Shown: positions 23,184 through 30,762 of the stretch, piece by piece | Layout of the letters: each line of letters starts with the position of its first letter | How positions within the stretch are numbered: the first letter of the stretch is position 1 | IMG/VR virus record: IMGVR_UViG_3300006919_000210 | Location: 1-33,381 of that record | From: a virus | Strand: one strand, 5' to 3' | Length of the DNA: 33,381 nucleotides | Program-made: the position numbers and the translations under genes | Notes under the pieces: generated by a model | What the model was told of the DNA's origin: nothing | What the model saw: the letters and a program-made list of their open reading frames with translations, nothing else | The model's database searches: none

Positions 23184-26100
23184 ATGTCTTATATACAGCA
23201 CGTTCTTGATGATTACGATTCAAATCAATCTCTGTCTCCAGTAGAGAAATACCAGAAGAAAAAAGATTACATCAATAGCCTTCTAGATGAAGAAGGTATT
23301 GATGATGTCAATCGTAGAAATAACGTCATCCAACAGTGGATAGGTGACGATCCCATAGCTACAGAAGGTAGCTTCATGGAACGTGCAGGGAGATCCTTTT
23401 CCAGAGGGGTAGATCAACTTCAATCCAATATTGGTGCAATAGGTGAGTACGCTGGCGAACTTACTGGTATCGATACCCTCCGTGAAGCTGGAGGTGACCT
23501 CTACGAGGAACAGAAGAGCCAGATGGATGCCCAGGCTCCTGCTTACCAAAGTCTTGAGCAGGAAGGCACTGGTTTCATGGATCGCATCGATGATTATGCG
23601 AACCTTGGAGTTGAATCCCTTGTTGGCTCTGCTCCGATTGCTATGGCTGGTCCTCTTCTTGCTGCTTCTGCTCCAGCTACCCTCGCTGGTGGCATCATTG
23701 CTGGTACTGGAGCTGCTGTCCTCTCCAACGCAGCATTAGAAGGTGGGACCACATATGCGGAACAATCAAGGAATGAAAACTTAGGAAGGACTGAAGAAGA
23801 GCGAAGAGCTAAAGCTCTCGCTCAAGCAAACGAAGTCGCTATTGCACAAGCAAGAGATCCTGAGCTTCTCGCCAATTCAGTACTATCATCAGTCCCTCTT
23901 GGAAAGGTCATGACCAATGCAGGGAACATGACCAGACTGGGTGCTGGGGCTGTCCAACAATCTGGTCTTGAAGGTCTCCAAGAAGGTAGACAATACGAAG
24001 TTGGAGAGGCCGCAAGAGGGAACGAAGTCAGTAGGTTTGATCCTGAAGGTCAAGAGCAGATGATTGTAGGTGCGTTAACTGGTGCGCCTGGAGCTGCGAT
24101 TGACGTTATCATGGACCCAAGGGTGGACCAACAGGCCACGGATATCTACCAGAAGATGGATGTTGAGAGGGCCGAAGAGGCTATTGCAGCAAGTGATGAA
24201 AACTTAATTCAGGAAAACAAGGGTAAAGGGTTAATCCAACAACAGATTGAACTTCTCAAGCTCAAGAGAGAAGAGCTTAAACTCAATAGGGAAGAGGATG
24301 CCTATCTTAACGATTTAGAGACCTACCGCTCGAATGCTATTGAGCGCGAACAAAAGGTAGTCGAGAACGATATCCGAATTGAGGAACGGATTGCAAAGCA
24401 GAGAGAGGCATTAGAGAAGCAACGTCTTTCTATCAAGAGCCGTCCAGATGAAGACTTGAAGAAGGCAAAAAAAGCAGAAAAGGACGAAGATAAATTAAAG
24501 GAAAGACAGGAGAAGGATAAACCCAAGGAAGTTGATAAAGGGTTCAGAGGTATAGAGGCCCAGAATATCGCTGAAGAGAAAGAGGCTTTAGAAGAATACA
24601 ATCAAGACTTTCAGCCAGGCAAACAGCTAGGGGCCGATAGAGCAAGGCAGACAAGGCTTGAAAACCTTCCTGAAAAACAGAAAGACAAACAAATTAGTGA
24701 AGCCTTTAAAATAAACGAAAGAAGAAGGCTTAGGGAAGAGAGGCAAGCTGACACTGAAGTCGCTAAAGAAAACCAAGCTATAGCGGATGAGATAACTGAA
24801 GGGCTAGGAGCAGATGATCTATCTTTAGAGAATAGGGAAACATTTGGTAAACAAATCCCTACACCTAAATCACAGGCACAATTAGATGCTGAACAGCTAA
24901 AAGCAGAACAAGAGCTTGCTGCCGCTAAATTGGCAGCCGAGGCTGAAGCTCGTAAAGAGACCGAGCCTCAAGCAGAAACAATGGATGATCTTCTGGCAGA
25001 GACAGATGCACCAATTGTACAAGATGTTGTACAAGATGATGTACAAGTAACTCCAGAGGAAAGGACTGACGAGGACGTTATTACTGGGGACTCAGATGAT
25101 GTAGAGAGTGAAGTTGCCCAAGATGCCCTAAGCCAAGAAGAAGGGCAAGTTGGGCAAGTTGACGATAAATACTTCGTTGTTGATGACCAAGATAACATTG
25201 TGGATTCTGCTCCAACTTTAAAGGAGTTACGCGCGGTCAGGAAGTTTAGTGGCAAGAAGAAGGACGGACTTTTCACTGGGAAGGATGAAGTCAAGCTTGC
25301 AAGTGGTCAACCTGGTAGCAACCTATTTGTAGGGACCAAGGAGGATCTTTCCAAGGCTGGGAAAGGAAAAGCATTTGGGGGTACAAATGAAGTAGAATCG
25401 GCTACAGACGTTGCAGACACTGCAAATGTGGAGTTTGAAGATATCCCTGACGTTACAGATAAGGAGTTTCAGGCTTCTGAGGCCGCTCAACAAAAGACAG
25501 TCGAGAAAGCTCTTTCAACTAAAGAGTATGAACTACTAGATAAAACTGCAGATGGTGAATCTGCAGATGCAGATACTATTAAATTTGTAAGAGACACGGC
25601 TACTGAACTAGAAATTGATTTAAAGTTTCCAGATGGTAAGGAGAAAAAAGTAGATGAGTTGGCAGACGATATATTGTCTTCAGGTAATGTCTACGAAGAT
25701 ACTGACCTTGCATCCTATTACGAAGACACTACAGATCAAACAGAGACCCTAACGCCCAGACAACTTTCGGTAGCGATGAGATCCCTGAAGAATGGATTTA
25801 AGTCGATGCCAGATGTTGAAGTCTTAGCTGACAATAATGCTGTCCGTGAAGTGGTAGGTAGAGAGACAAAACCTATGGAAGGTTTTGTCAAGGATGGAAA
25901 GATTTATGTAGTAGCGGAAAACCTCCGAGGGAAGACTACAAAAGAAGCCGTAACAAGGGCCGTTCAGGTTTTTTATCATGAGGGCATTGGTCATCTAGGG
26001 TTGACAAACTTCATGAACAACCATGGCGGTTTTGACAACTTTATGGATGCTTTCGGAAAGAATACAAGGAACAGGAAGAAACTCCGTAAGTGGCTAGGAA

Positions 26101-29100
26101 CAGACAGAGGGAAACAATACAAAGACAAAAGTGAGAGGGTCCAGTTCGAGGAATACATTGCTTCCGAGTTTGCGGAAAAGGGAGTCCGTGGAGTAGGCAC
26201 TCTTGAAGCGGTTGGTGAGTCCATCCGAAGGGTCATGGGAATCAAAGGTTCTGAGACCGCGCTTAGACAGGCACTCCAGAAAGTCCAGAAGGAGATGCAG
26301 TCAGACGGAAGAGTAAGCCTGTTCACTGGGAAGAGAGGAGGAAAGGCCATTGAGTCCAACCAAGACAAAGAAAAGCTTAGGAATGAAGAAATCATTGGTT
26401 CTAAGATTTCTGAAGAGGACTTCAACGGATCTACAGATGAAGGATTCAGGGCATCCTATCTAACCCAAGAGCAAGGTTCAAAATTCCCTGTTCAGCCTAG
26501 AGAAGAAACAATCTTCTCGTCAGATGAAGCCCAGACAATGGGAGGGATCAAGGAGCGTGGACGAAAGAGAATGTTATCATTCCTGAAAGGTTTATCTGAA
26601 GGAATGGCTCCAGCGGATCTGATTCGCCAATCTAAACGGATGATGATGTCGCACAAGGACGTTTACGATCCTAATCTTGGAGAAGAGTCTGGCAAGAAAT
26701 CAAATTTCAATCCGAATAAATACTCTGACGAGGAAGCCGTAGTCAGGGTTCATCTAGGTGGAACAATCAAACTAGAGTCAGGAAAGACTGGGAAAGGATA
26801 CACAGCACACCCTGTCACAAAAACTGGGAAGCCTGACTACAATAAAGCCATGTTCTACGGACCAGGATTCAATATCGTAGACGGCTCCTTCCAAGTAGAC
26901 CAGAACAAGAGAAGAGATATCGCCCTTGGGAAAAACAAGAAGGGAGATAAACAGACCAAAGTACCTATGGCAGGGTTGCAAGGAAAGTTAGCTACTACAC
27001 CTCTAAGTACTGAGGGCAAACAGGTCATATTCAATCCCAAGACAGTCCATCTGTTTACAGAGTCCTCGACTGGTCTAGCCGTTAAAGGGTTCAAGGGTGA
27101 GGCAAGTGCTATAGGCAATACGATATATGTTCGAGGGGAGCTTGAGTATTACACCAAGGAGAATATGCCTGAAGCCGTGGACGGAGTAGCCAGTGAGTCA
27201 AAGCCATTCGATCAACAAGAAGAAGCCCAATACACAGGTGAAGAGATGGCAGACTACTGGATTGACTCCCAAGCGGAGATGCAGAGGGCTGGTGTAGAGG
27301 AAGATGGTATCCGTGAGTCTTTTATGGGCGAAGTGCTTGATGCTGCAAATCCAACATTCCGTGAACCAATCATTGAGAAGTTGAAGTCAGTAGGTCAAGT
27401 CGTAGCCAAGTATGCAGACAGCGCGGTCAACCCAGTTGCATTGATTCCGAAGATGCAGGAATACTTAAAAGGGAGGAATCGAGTCAAGGGTAGAATCGAT
27501 AGACTAAGTGAACTGGGTAAACAGATTTACGATACGCTGAAGAAAGCGAATCCAGAGCAAGGAGAGAGGATATATAAATATTTAACGACTGTTGATGCTG
27601 ACCCTAACACCATCCCAGAAGATGAGTTTAGAGAGATTTCTATCCAGATTAAGGATGGAATCGAGAGGATTGGTGAACAGGCTGTAGCCTCTGGAGTTTT
27701 GGCAAGGGACCAAGTGAACGCTCTCAAAGGTCAGTATTTACCTCGTGTATACATGAAGTATCTGCTTGGTGAGGATAACTCCGCATTCGCTCAAGTCTTG
27801 AGAAGTGATCTCAAGGTACAAGGTGATTGGATGAAGGGTAGAAAGAACATTGATGAGGCGATCCGAAAGATCTTTCTTGGGGAAGTAGAAGACCCAGCCT
27901 ACCTTGCCCAGAAGGGTATCGTTACTCCAGGAAGAGATTTGGCAATCATTGATTTCATGGATTGGATTTCCACAAAGCCTGAGTGGGCTTACGAGGAACA
28001 ATTTACAGAGTTCAATACTCAGCAAGAGATATTCGATCTTGCTCAAGATGATGCGGTTGCCCAAAGCCTCATTAATGATTACGGATTGACTCCGACTGAT
28101 AAGCCTATGCGGACTACCGCAAACTACTTATTGGGTGAGGCGAAGCGGATAGAATCCCAGTTGAGTATGTTTGAGGAAAATGGTGGGAAAGATACTGCCA
28201 AACTCAAATTGATGAAGGGTCTTGCGGAAAGGATGCGAGAAGAGGGTGAAAGAACCCTAAATGCAGGAGGTATCAACGAGGCGGCAGAGGCTGCAGGATT
28301 CGTCAAGATGCCTGACATGAAGAAGTACGGAAAGCTCCGTGGAATGTATGTCTTGCCAGAAATCAAAGAGGATCTGACAGGCGCACAAATCCTTTCTGAC
28401 GAAGCACCAAACTGGCTCAAGAATCTTGTTGGCGAAGGTGGAAAGATAGCTAGGTTTGGATCGTTCTTCAAACTATCCAAAACTGCACTAAACTTCCCAG
28501 CCGGTCATGTACGGAACTTTGTGTCCGCTGCTTCGCTTGCCTACTTTGCTGATGTCCCAGTTACGAAACTTCCCAAGCTGATCGGAAGAGCATTCAATGA
28601 GATGAGGACACAGGGCCGATACTACAACATGGCTAAAGACCGAGGATTGATGTCCGCTGGATTTATCGCAGAAGAAGTCAAGCGTGTGGAAGTCGAGTAC
28701 CTGAATGCCCTCAAACAGAATGAAGCCAAAGGTCCGTGGGAGCAGATGTGGTTATCCGTTCAACTGGCTGCATCAAAGCTAGGAAATAAAGCTGGAGACC
28801 TTTATCAGTTTGGTGATGAAATCAACAGGCTTGTTGTCCTTATGGACCAAGTTGAGAACAAGGGAATTGATCCTGACACGGCTGCAGTCCATGCAAACAA
28901 ATGGATCATGGATTACAGTCTCGCGCGAAGTTGGGTCAAGTATGGACGAACCGCTGTTATCGGCGCACCCTTCCTGACCTATACGGCAAAAATAGTCCCT
29001 CTGATGTTGGAAACCGCTGTAACCAAACCTACGAAATTCATACTTCCATATGCACTTGGTCATGGAATGATGGAATTCACAAAGGCTCAATTTGATTGGG

Positions 29101-29864
29101 ATGATGAGGACGTTGAAGCGTTGAAACTTAATCTTCCAGATTACTTGAGAAGTAAGGCAAACGCTGGGATGTTACCTCCTGCCTTAATCCCAATACCTTG
29201 GAAAGATTCCGAAGGAAGAATTCAGTTCTGGGATGCCAGCTATGTATATCCTTGGGGTATAATTAATGAGTTATGGTCTGAGATTTCTGAGGGAGATGCA
29301 GCTCAAGTACTAAGAACTTTGGGTGTAATGGGAAGTCCTCTTCCACAAGTCTTGACAGCCATTCAGATGAACGAAGATCCGTTCACGCAAAAAGAGATAA
29401 TTCAGCCTTGGATGGAACCATTCGATCAGATTATGGCTCTTACGGATTATGCTTGGAACCTGACAGCACCTCCGTTCATGCACGGCATGGTATCTATGAC
29501 GATGCCTGGACAAGAGAACAAAGGTTTTGGTGTAATATCTAGGATGACAAGAATAGGTGACTTCAAGAGAGGATCTGGAGAACCTGAAAAGGATCTTGGT
29601 CAGATAACTGGTCAGGCGATAGGTTTTAACCTAACGGCTGTCAATCCCAAAATCACAAGAGAGAGAAACGTCCGTCAGTTGGAGAGGGAGTTATCGGATA
29701 TCCGTAGTGAACGGAAGCAAGTTATTCAGCAACTTAACCGAAATAAAAAATACAGAAAAGCTGCTGAAGTAGCTAAAGAATTTAGCGAAAGAATTCAACG
29801 GAAGCAAAAAGAGATACGAGAGTATCGTCAGTCCACTGTGAGGGCAATACGAGCTGCTTCTTAG
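23184..29864 (+). CDS. Giant multi-domain (polyvalent-type) ejection protein with zincin-like motif
   Basis: A 2226-aa protein. (1) Residues 1-140 are helical. (2) A hydrophobic Ala/Gly/Leu stretch at 145-186 could insert in a membrane. (3) Long acidic coiled coil and linker run about 320-720. (4) A metalloprotease-like region at about 870-1010 has FYHEGIGHLGL (His932, Glu933, His937, an HExxxH arrangement) and downstream FEEYIASEFAE (Glu989, 990, 995) as a possible third ligand. (5) A beta-rich domain at about 1187-1330 includes VHLFTESSTGLAVKGF. (6) Helical regions follow to about 1750. (7) The C-terminal part has PFLTY at 1929-1933 and a W-D-x-SYVYPWG element. It resembles the membrane-associated LPD38-type end of large polyvalent proteins. 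It is probably ejected with the DNA. Protease activity is unproven. Confidence 0.72.
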   Translation: MSYIQHVLDDYDSNQSLSPVEKYQKKKDYINSLLDEEGIDDVNRRNNVIQQWIGDDPIATEGSFMERAGRSFSRGVDQLQSNIGAIGEYAGELTGIDTLREAGGDLYEEQKSQMDAQAPAYQSLEQEGTGFMDRIDDYANLGVESLVGSAPIAMAGPLLAASAPATLAGGIIAGTGAAVLSNAALEGGTTYAEQSRNENLGRTEEERRAKALAQANEVAIAQARDPELLANSVLSSVPLGKVMTNAGNMTRLGAGAVQQSGLEGLQEGRQYEVGEAARGNEVSRFDPEGQEQMIVGALTGAPGAAIDVIMDPRVDQQATDIYQKMDVERAEEAIAASDENLIQENKGKGLIQQQIELLKLKREELKLNREEDAYLNDLETYRSNAIEREQKVVENDIRIEERIAKQREALEKQRLSIKSRPDEDLKKAKKAEKDEDKLKERQEKDKPKEVDKGFRGIEAQNIAEEKEALEEYNQDFQPGKQLGADRARQTRLENLPEKQKDKQISEAFKINERRRLREERQADTEVAKENQAIADEITEGLGADDLSLENRETFGKQIPTPKSQAQLDAEQLKAEQELAAAKLAAEAEARKETEPQAETMDDLLAETDAPIVQDVVQDDVQVTPEERTDEDVITGDSDDVESEVAQDALSQEEGQVGQVDDKYFVVDDQDNIVDSAPTLKELRAVRKFSGKKKDGLFTGKDEVKLASGQPGSNLFVGTKEDLSKAGKGKAFGGTNEVESATDVADTANVEFEDIPDVTDKEFQASEAAQQKTVEKALSTKEYELLDKTADGESADADTIKFVRDTATELEIDLKFPDGKEKKVDELADDILSSGNVYEDTDLASYYEDTTDQTETLTPRQLSVAMRSLKNGFKSMPDVEVLADNNAVREVVGRETKPMEGFVKDGKIYVVAENLRGKTTKEAVTRAVQVFYHEGIGHLGLTNFMNNHGGFDNFMDAFGKNTRNRKKLRKWLGTDRGKQYKDKSERVQFEEYIASEFAEKGVRGVGTLEAVGESIRRVMGIKGSETALRQALQKVQKEMQSDGRVSLFTGKRGGKAIESNQDKEKLRNEEIIGSKISEEDFNGSTDEGFRASYLTQEQGSKFPVQPREETIFSSDEAQTMGGIKERGRKRMLSFLKGLSEGMAPADLIRQSKRMMMSHKDVYDPNLGEESGKKSNFNPNKYSDEEAVVRVHLGGTIKLESGKTGKGYTAHPVTKTGKPDYNKAMFYGPGFNIVDGSFQVDQNKRRDIALGKNKKGDKQTKVPMAGLQGKLATTPLSTEGKQVIFNPKTVHLFTESSTGLAVKGFKGEASAIGNTIYVRGELEYYTKENMPEAVDGVASESKPFDQQEEAQYTGEEMADYWIDSQAEMQRAGVEEDGIRESFMGEVLDAANPTFREPIIEKLKSVGQVVAKYADSAVNPVALIPKMQEYLKGRNRVKGRIDRLSELGKQIYDTLKKANPEQGERIYKYLTTVDADPNTIPEDEFREISIQIKDGIERIGEQAVASGVLARDQVNALKGQYLPRVYMKYLLGEDNSAFAQVLRSDLKVQGDWMKGRKNIDEAIRKIFLGEVEDPAYLAQKGIVTPGRDLAIIDFMDWISTKPEWAYEEQFTEFNTQQEIFDLAQDDAVAQSLINDYGLTPTDKPMRTTANYLLGEAKRIESQLSMFEENGGKDTAKLKLMKGLAERMREEGERTLNAGGINEAAEAAGFVKMPDMKKYGKLRGMYVLPEIKEDLTGAQILSDEAPNWLKNLVGEGGKIARFGSFFKLSKTALNFPAGHVRNFVSAASLAYFADVPVTKLPKLIGRAFNEMRTQGRYYNMAKDRGLMSAGFIAEEVKRVEVEYLNALKQNEAKGPWEQMWLSVQLAASKLGNKAGDLYQFGDEINRLVVLMDQVENKGIDPDTAAVHANKWIMDYSLARSWVKYGRTAVIGAPFLTYTAKIVPLMLETAVTKPTKFILPYALGHGMMEFTKAQFDWDDEDVEALKLNLPDYLRSKANAGMLPPALIPIPWKDSEGRIQFWDASYVYPWGIINELWSEISEGDAAQVLRTLGVMGSPLPQVLTAIQMNEDPFTQKEIIQPWMEPFDQIMALTDYAWNLTAPPFMHGMVSMTMPGQENKGFGVISRMTRIGDFKRGSGEPEKDLGQITGQAIGFNLTAVNPKITRERNVRQLERELSDIRSERKQVIQQLNRNKKYRKAAEVAKEFSERIQRKQKEIREYRQSTVRAIRAAS
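25015..25047 (+). repeat. 12-bp tandem repeat in the giant gene linker
   Basis: TTGTACAAGATG occurs twice in succession (25015-25026, 25027-25038), followed by a partial third copy (ATGTACAAG). It encodes VQDV/VQDD/VQV within the acidic linker. Each unit contains the palindrome TTGTACAA or TGTACA. The unit is in frame and probably reflects slippage. Confidence 0.8.
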
Positions 29865-30328
29865 CCATGTACCTCTAGCTTGGGCTTTGGCTTCATATCA
29901 AGCATTTCATGAATTGGGATATCATAAACCAATTCCCTGTCTGTAGGCCAAAACCTTTTGAAGGTTCCTGCCTCAACCAACGGATATTTAACGACTGTGT
30001 GTACATCGATGAACTTGGTTACATGGTCTGACCACTTCACAAAATAGTACGCGCGACATCCAAACCCTGCAGCCAAAAGCTTTAGGGCCGAAGCCTTCCT
30101 TAAGTTCAGCCAGATTGTTGGGTGTTTATCGTGTGGGTTGCTCCGTTCCTTAAACTCAATGACTGAGTGGATCTGAAGTTCAGGTTTCCGATAGCATATG
30201 AAATCAACAGGACTCAACCTCCCCAGGTGACTAAGTTTGTAGTTCCCATTCTGAAGCTCAAAGTCTGATTTGAACTTCTGTTCGTTTTCTTCTGCAAGTG
30301 CGACATCTCCTAACATCCCTGTCTCCAT
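29861..30328 (-). CDS. PD-(D/E)XK nuclease-like protein
   Basis: A 155-aa protein with the core of a PD-(D/E)XK nuclease: Glu16 in the first helix, Asp42 in SPVDFICY, then Glu58 and Lys60 in VIEFKER. A following helix (TIWLNLRKASALKLLAAGFG) and strand (RAYYFVKWSD) fit the fold. Such small phage enzymes process recombination or replication intermediates. It is the last gene of the - strand module. Its TAA overlaps the opposing TAG of the giant gene (TTAG at 29861-29864). Upstream is the 218-bp repeat region, and one repeat overlaps its start codon. The C-terminal ~45 residues have no recognised pattern. Confidence 0.72.
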   Translation of the reverse strand: METGMLGDVALAEENEQKFKSDFELQNGNYKLSHLGRLSPVDFICYRKPELQIHSVIEFKERSNPHDKHPTIWLNLRKASALKLLAAGFGCRAYYFVKWSDHVTKFIDVHTVVKYPLVEAGTFKRFWPTDRELVYDIPIHEMLDMKPKPKLEVHG

Positions 30329-30347
30329 TGTCGATATTGTCTATACG

Positions 30348-30367
30348 CACTGGCTTCAATGCCAGTG
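30348..30367. other. Perfect hairpin between repeats A and B
   Basis: CACTGGC (30348-30354) and GCCAGTG (30361-30367) form a perfect 7-bp inverted repeat with a six-base loop TTCAAT. No T-run follows on either strand, so it is not a normal terminator. In the - strand transcript it would fold just upstream of the nuclease start (about 20 bases away). Confidence 0.75.
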
Positions 30368-30380
30368 ATATCAACAGATA

Positions 30381-30424
30381 GAGACTTTTAACTCGTTCAA
30401 ACTGAATGAGTAATAAAAAGCCTC
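30381..30424. other. Long hairpin between repeats B and B'
   Basis: ACTCGTTCA (30391-30399) pairs with TGAATGAGT (30403-30411) across a three-base loop with one G-T position. The stem can extend outward through CTTTT with AAAAG and GAG with CTC, with some mispairs. The T-rich arm comes first and the A-rich arm last on the + strand, the opposite of a bidirectional terminator. A cruciform or origin-like element is possible. Confidence 0.6.
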
Positions 30425-30485
30425 TAATCTGTTTATTATCAACGGATAGACGTTAAATCCAAAAAGATTATTGTCCATACGTTGT

Positions 30486-30512
30486 CTATAAAAATAGAGT
30501 CCCAAAGGCTCC
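30486..30512 (-). terminator. Possible weak terminator after the 71-aa gene
   Basis: Read on the - strand, GGAGCC-TTTG-GGACTC (30512-30497) forms a short stem with one bulged A and is followed by TATTTTTATA (about 30495-30486). It begins 35 bases after the stop of the 71-aa gene, so it could end the primase transcript before the nuclease gene. The stem is short, hence the moderate confidence. Confidence 0.45.
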
Positions 30513-30518
30513 ACACTT

Positions 30519-30531
30519 TTTCAATTTGAAA
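30519..30531. other. 13-bp palindrome, possible operator
   Basis: TTTCAATTTGAAA is a perfect inverted repeat (6-bp arms about a central T) lying between the 71-aa gene stop and the repeat region. AT-rich palindromes of this size can be protein-binding sites but also arise by chance. Confidence 0.4.
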
Positions 30532-30546
30532 CTCAACCTATAAAGA

Positions 30547-30762
30547 TTAATTAACAATTGATGGGACTCCATTCCTTTTGACCACTACATGGTCCTTGAA
30601 CACTAAGATCTCCGATCCGTCCTCTACGGATATGCCAACATAAGAACCAGAACGTAGGCCAGAACAAGAGACAAGACCGGCTCTTATCTTCTTGGCTATC
30701 TCAAAGACCTCTACACCTCTACTTGCAAGCTCATCGACTTGCTCGTTTGTAACAACATTCAT
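30547..30762 (-). CDS. 71-aa hypothetical protein
   Basis: A small protein coupled to the end of the primase-helicase gene (ATGA overlap at 30759-30762) with a GGAGGT ribosome site five bases before its ATG. Residues 1-30 are helical (MNVVTNEQVDELASRGVEVF). Residues 35-71 read as a small beta barrel or SH3-like set of strands (SGSYVGISVEDGSEILVFKD, then HVVVKRNG). No family is recognised. Its placement in the replication operon suggests a regulatory or DNA-metabolism role, which is only inference. Confidence 0.68.
   Translation of the reverse strand: MNVVTNEQVDELASRGVEVFEIAKKIRAGLVSCSGLRSGSYVGISVEDGSEILVFKDHVVVKRNGVPSIVN

Larger units (their letters stand above)
30327..30490. repeat. Direct repeats in A-B-B'-A' order in the main intergenic region
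   Basis: Two repeat pairs lie between the nuclease gene and the 71-aa gene, written on the + strand. A (30327-30345) is ATTGTCGATATTGTCTATA. A' (30470-30490) is the same except for one substitution and a two-base insertion (ATTGTCCATAC then GTTGTCTATA). B (30369-30382) is TATCAACAGATAGA and B' (30437-30450) is TATCAACGGATAGA, one mismatch. All are direct. A and A' each contain two TTGTCNAT units, 9 and 11 bases apart. A overlaps the ATG of the nuclease gene (30326-30328). Binding sites for a phage protein, either an origin initiator or a repressor, are the natural reading. Neither is proven. Confidence 0.8.

Noticed and set aside
25991-26425. Reverse-strand 144-aa frame within the giant gene
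   Set aside because: Ser/Leu/Phe-rich translation typical of an antisense shadow of a Lys/Glu-rich gene; no family pattern.
28124-28480. Reverse-strand 118-aa frame within the giant gene
   Set aside because: Lies wholly within conserved C-terminal coding on the other strand and has no ribosome site or domain.
30348-30367. Perfect hairpin taken as an intrinsic terminator
   Set aside because: No T-run follows on either strand.
30369-30450. TTGATA/GATAAT words on the - strand taken as a sigma-70 promoter for the nuclease gene
   Set aside because: The -10-like word GATAAT has only a poor -35 partner at acceptable spacing, and the words coincide with the B repeats; not strong enough to annotate.
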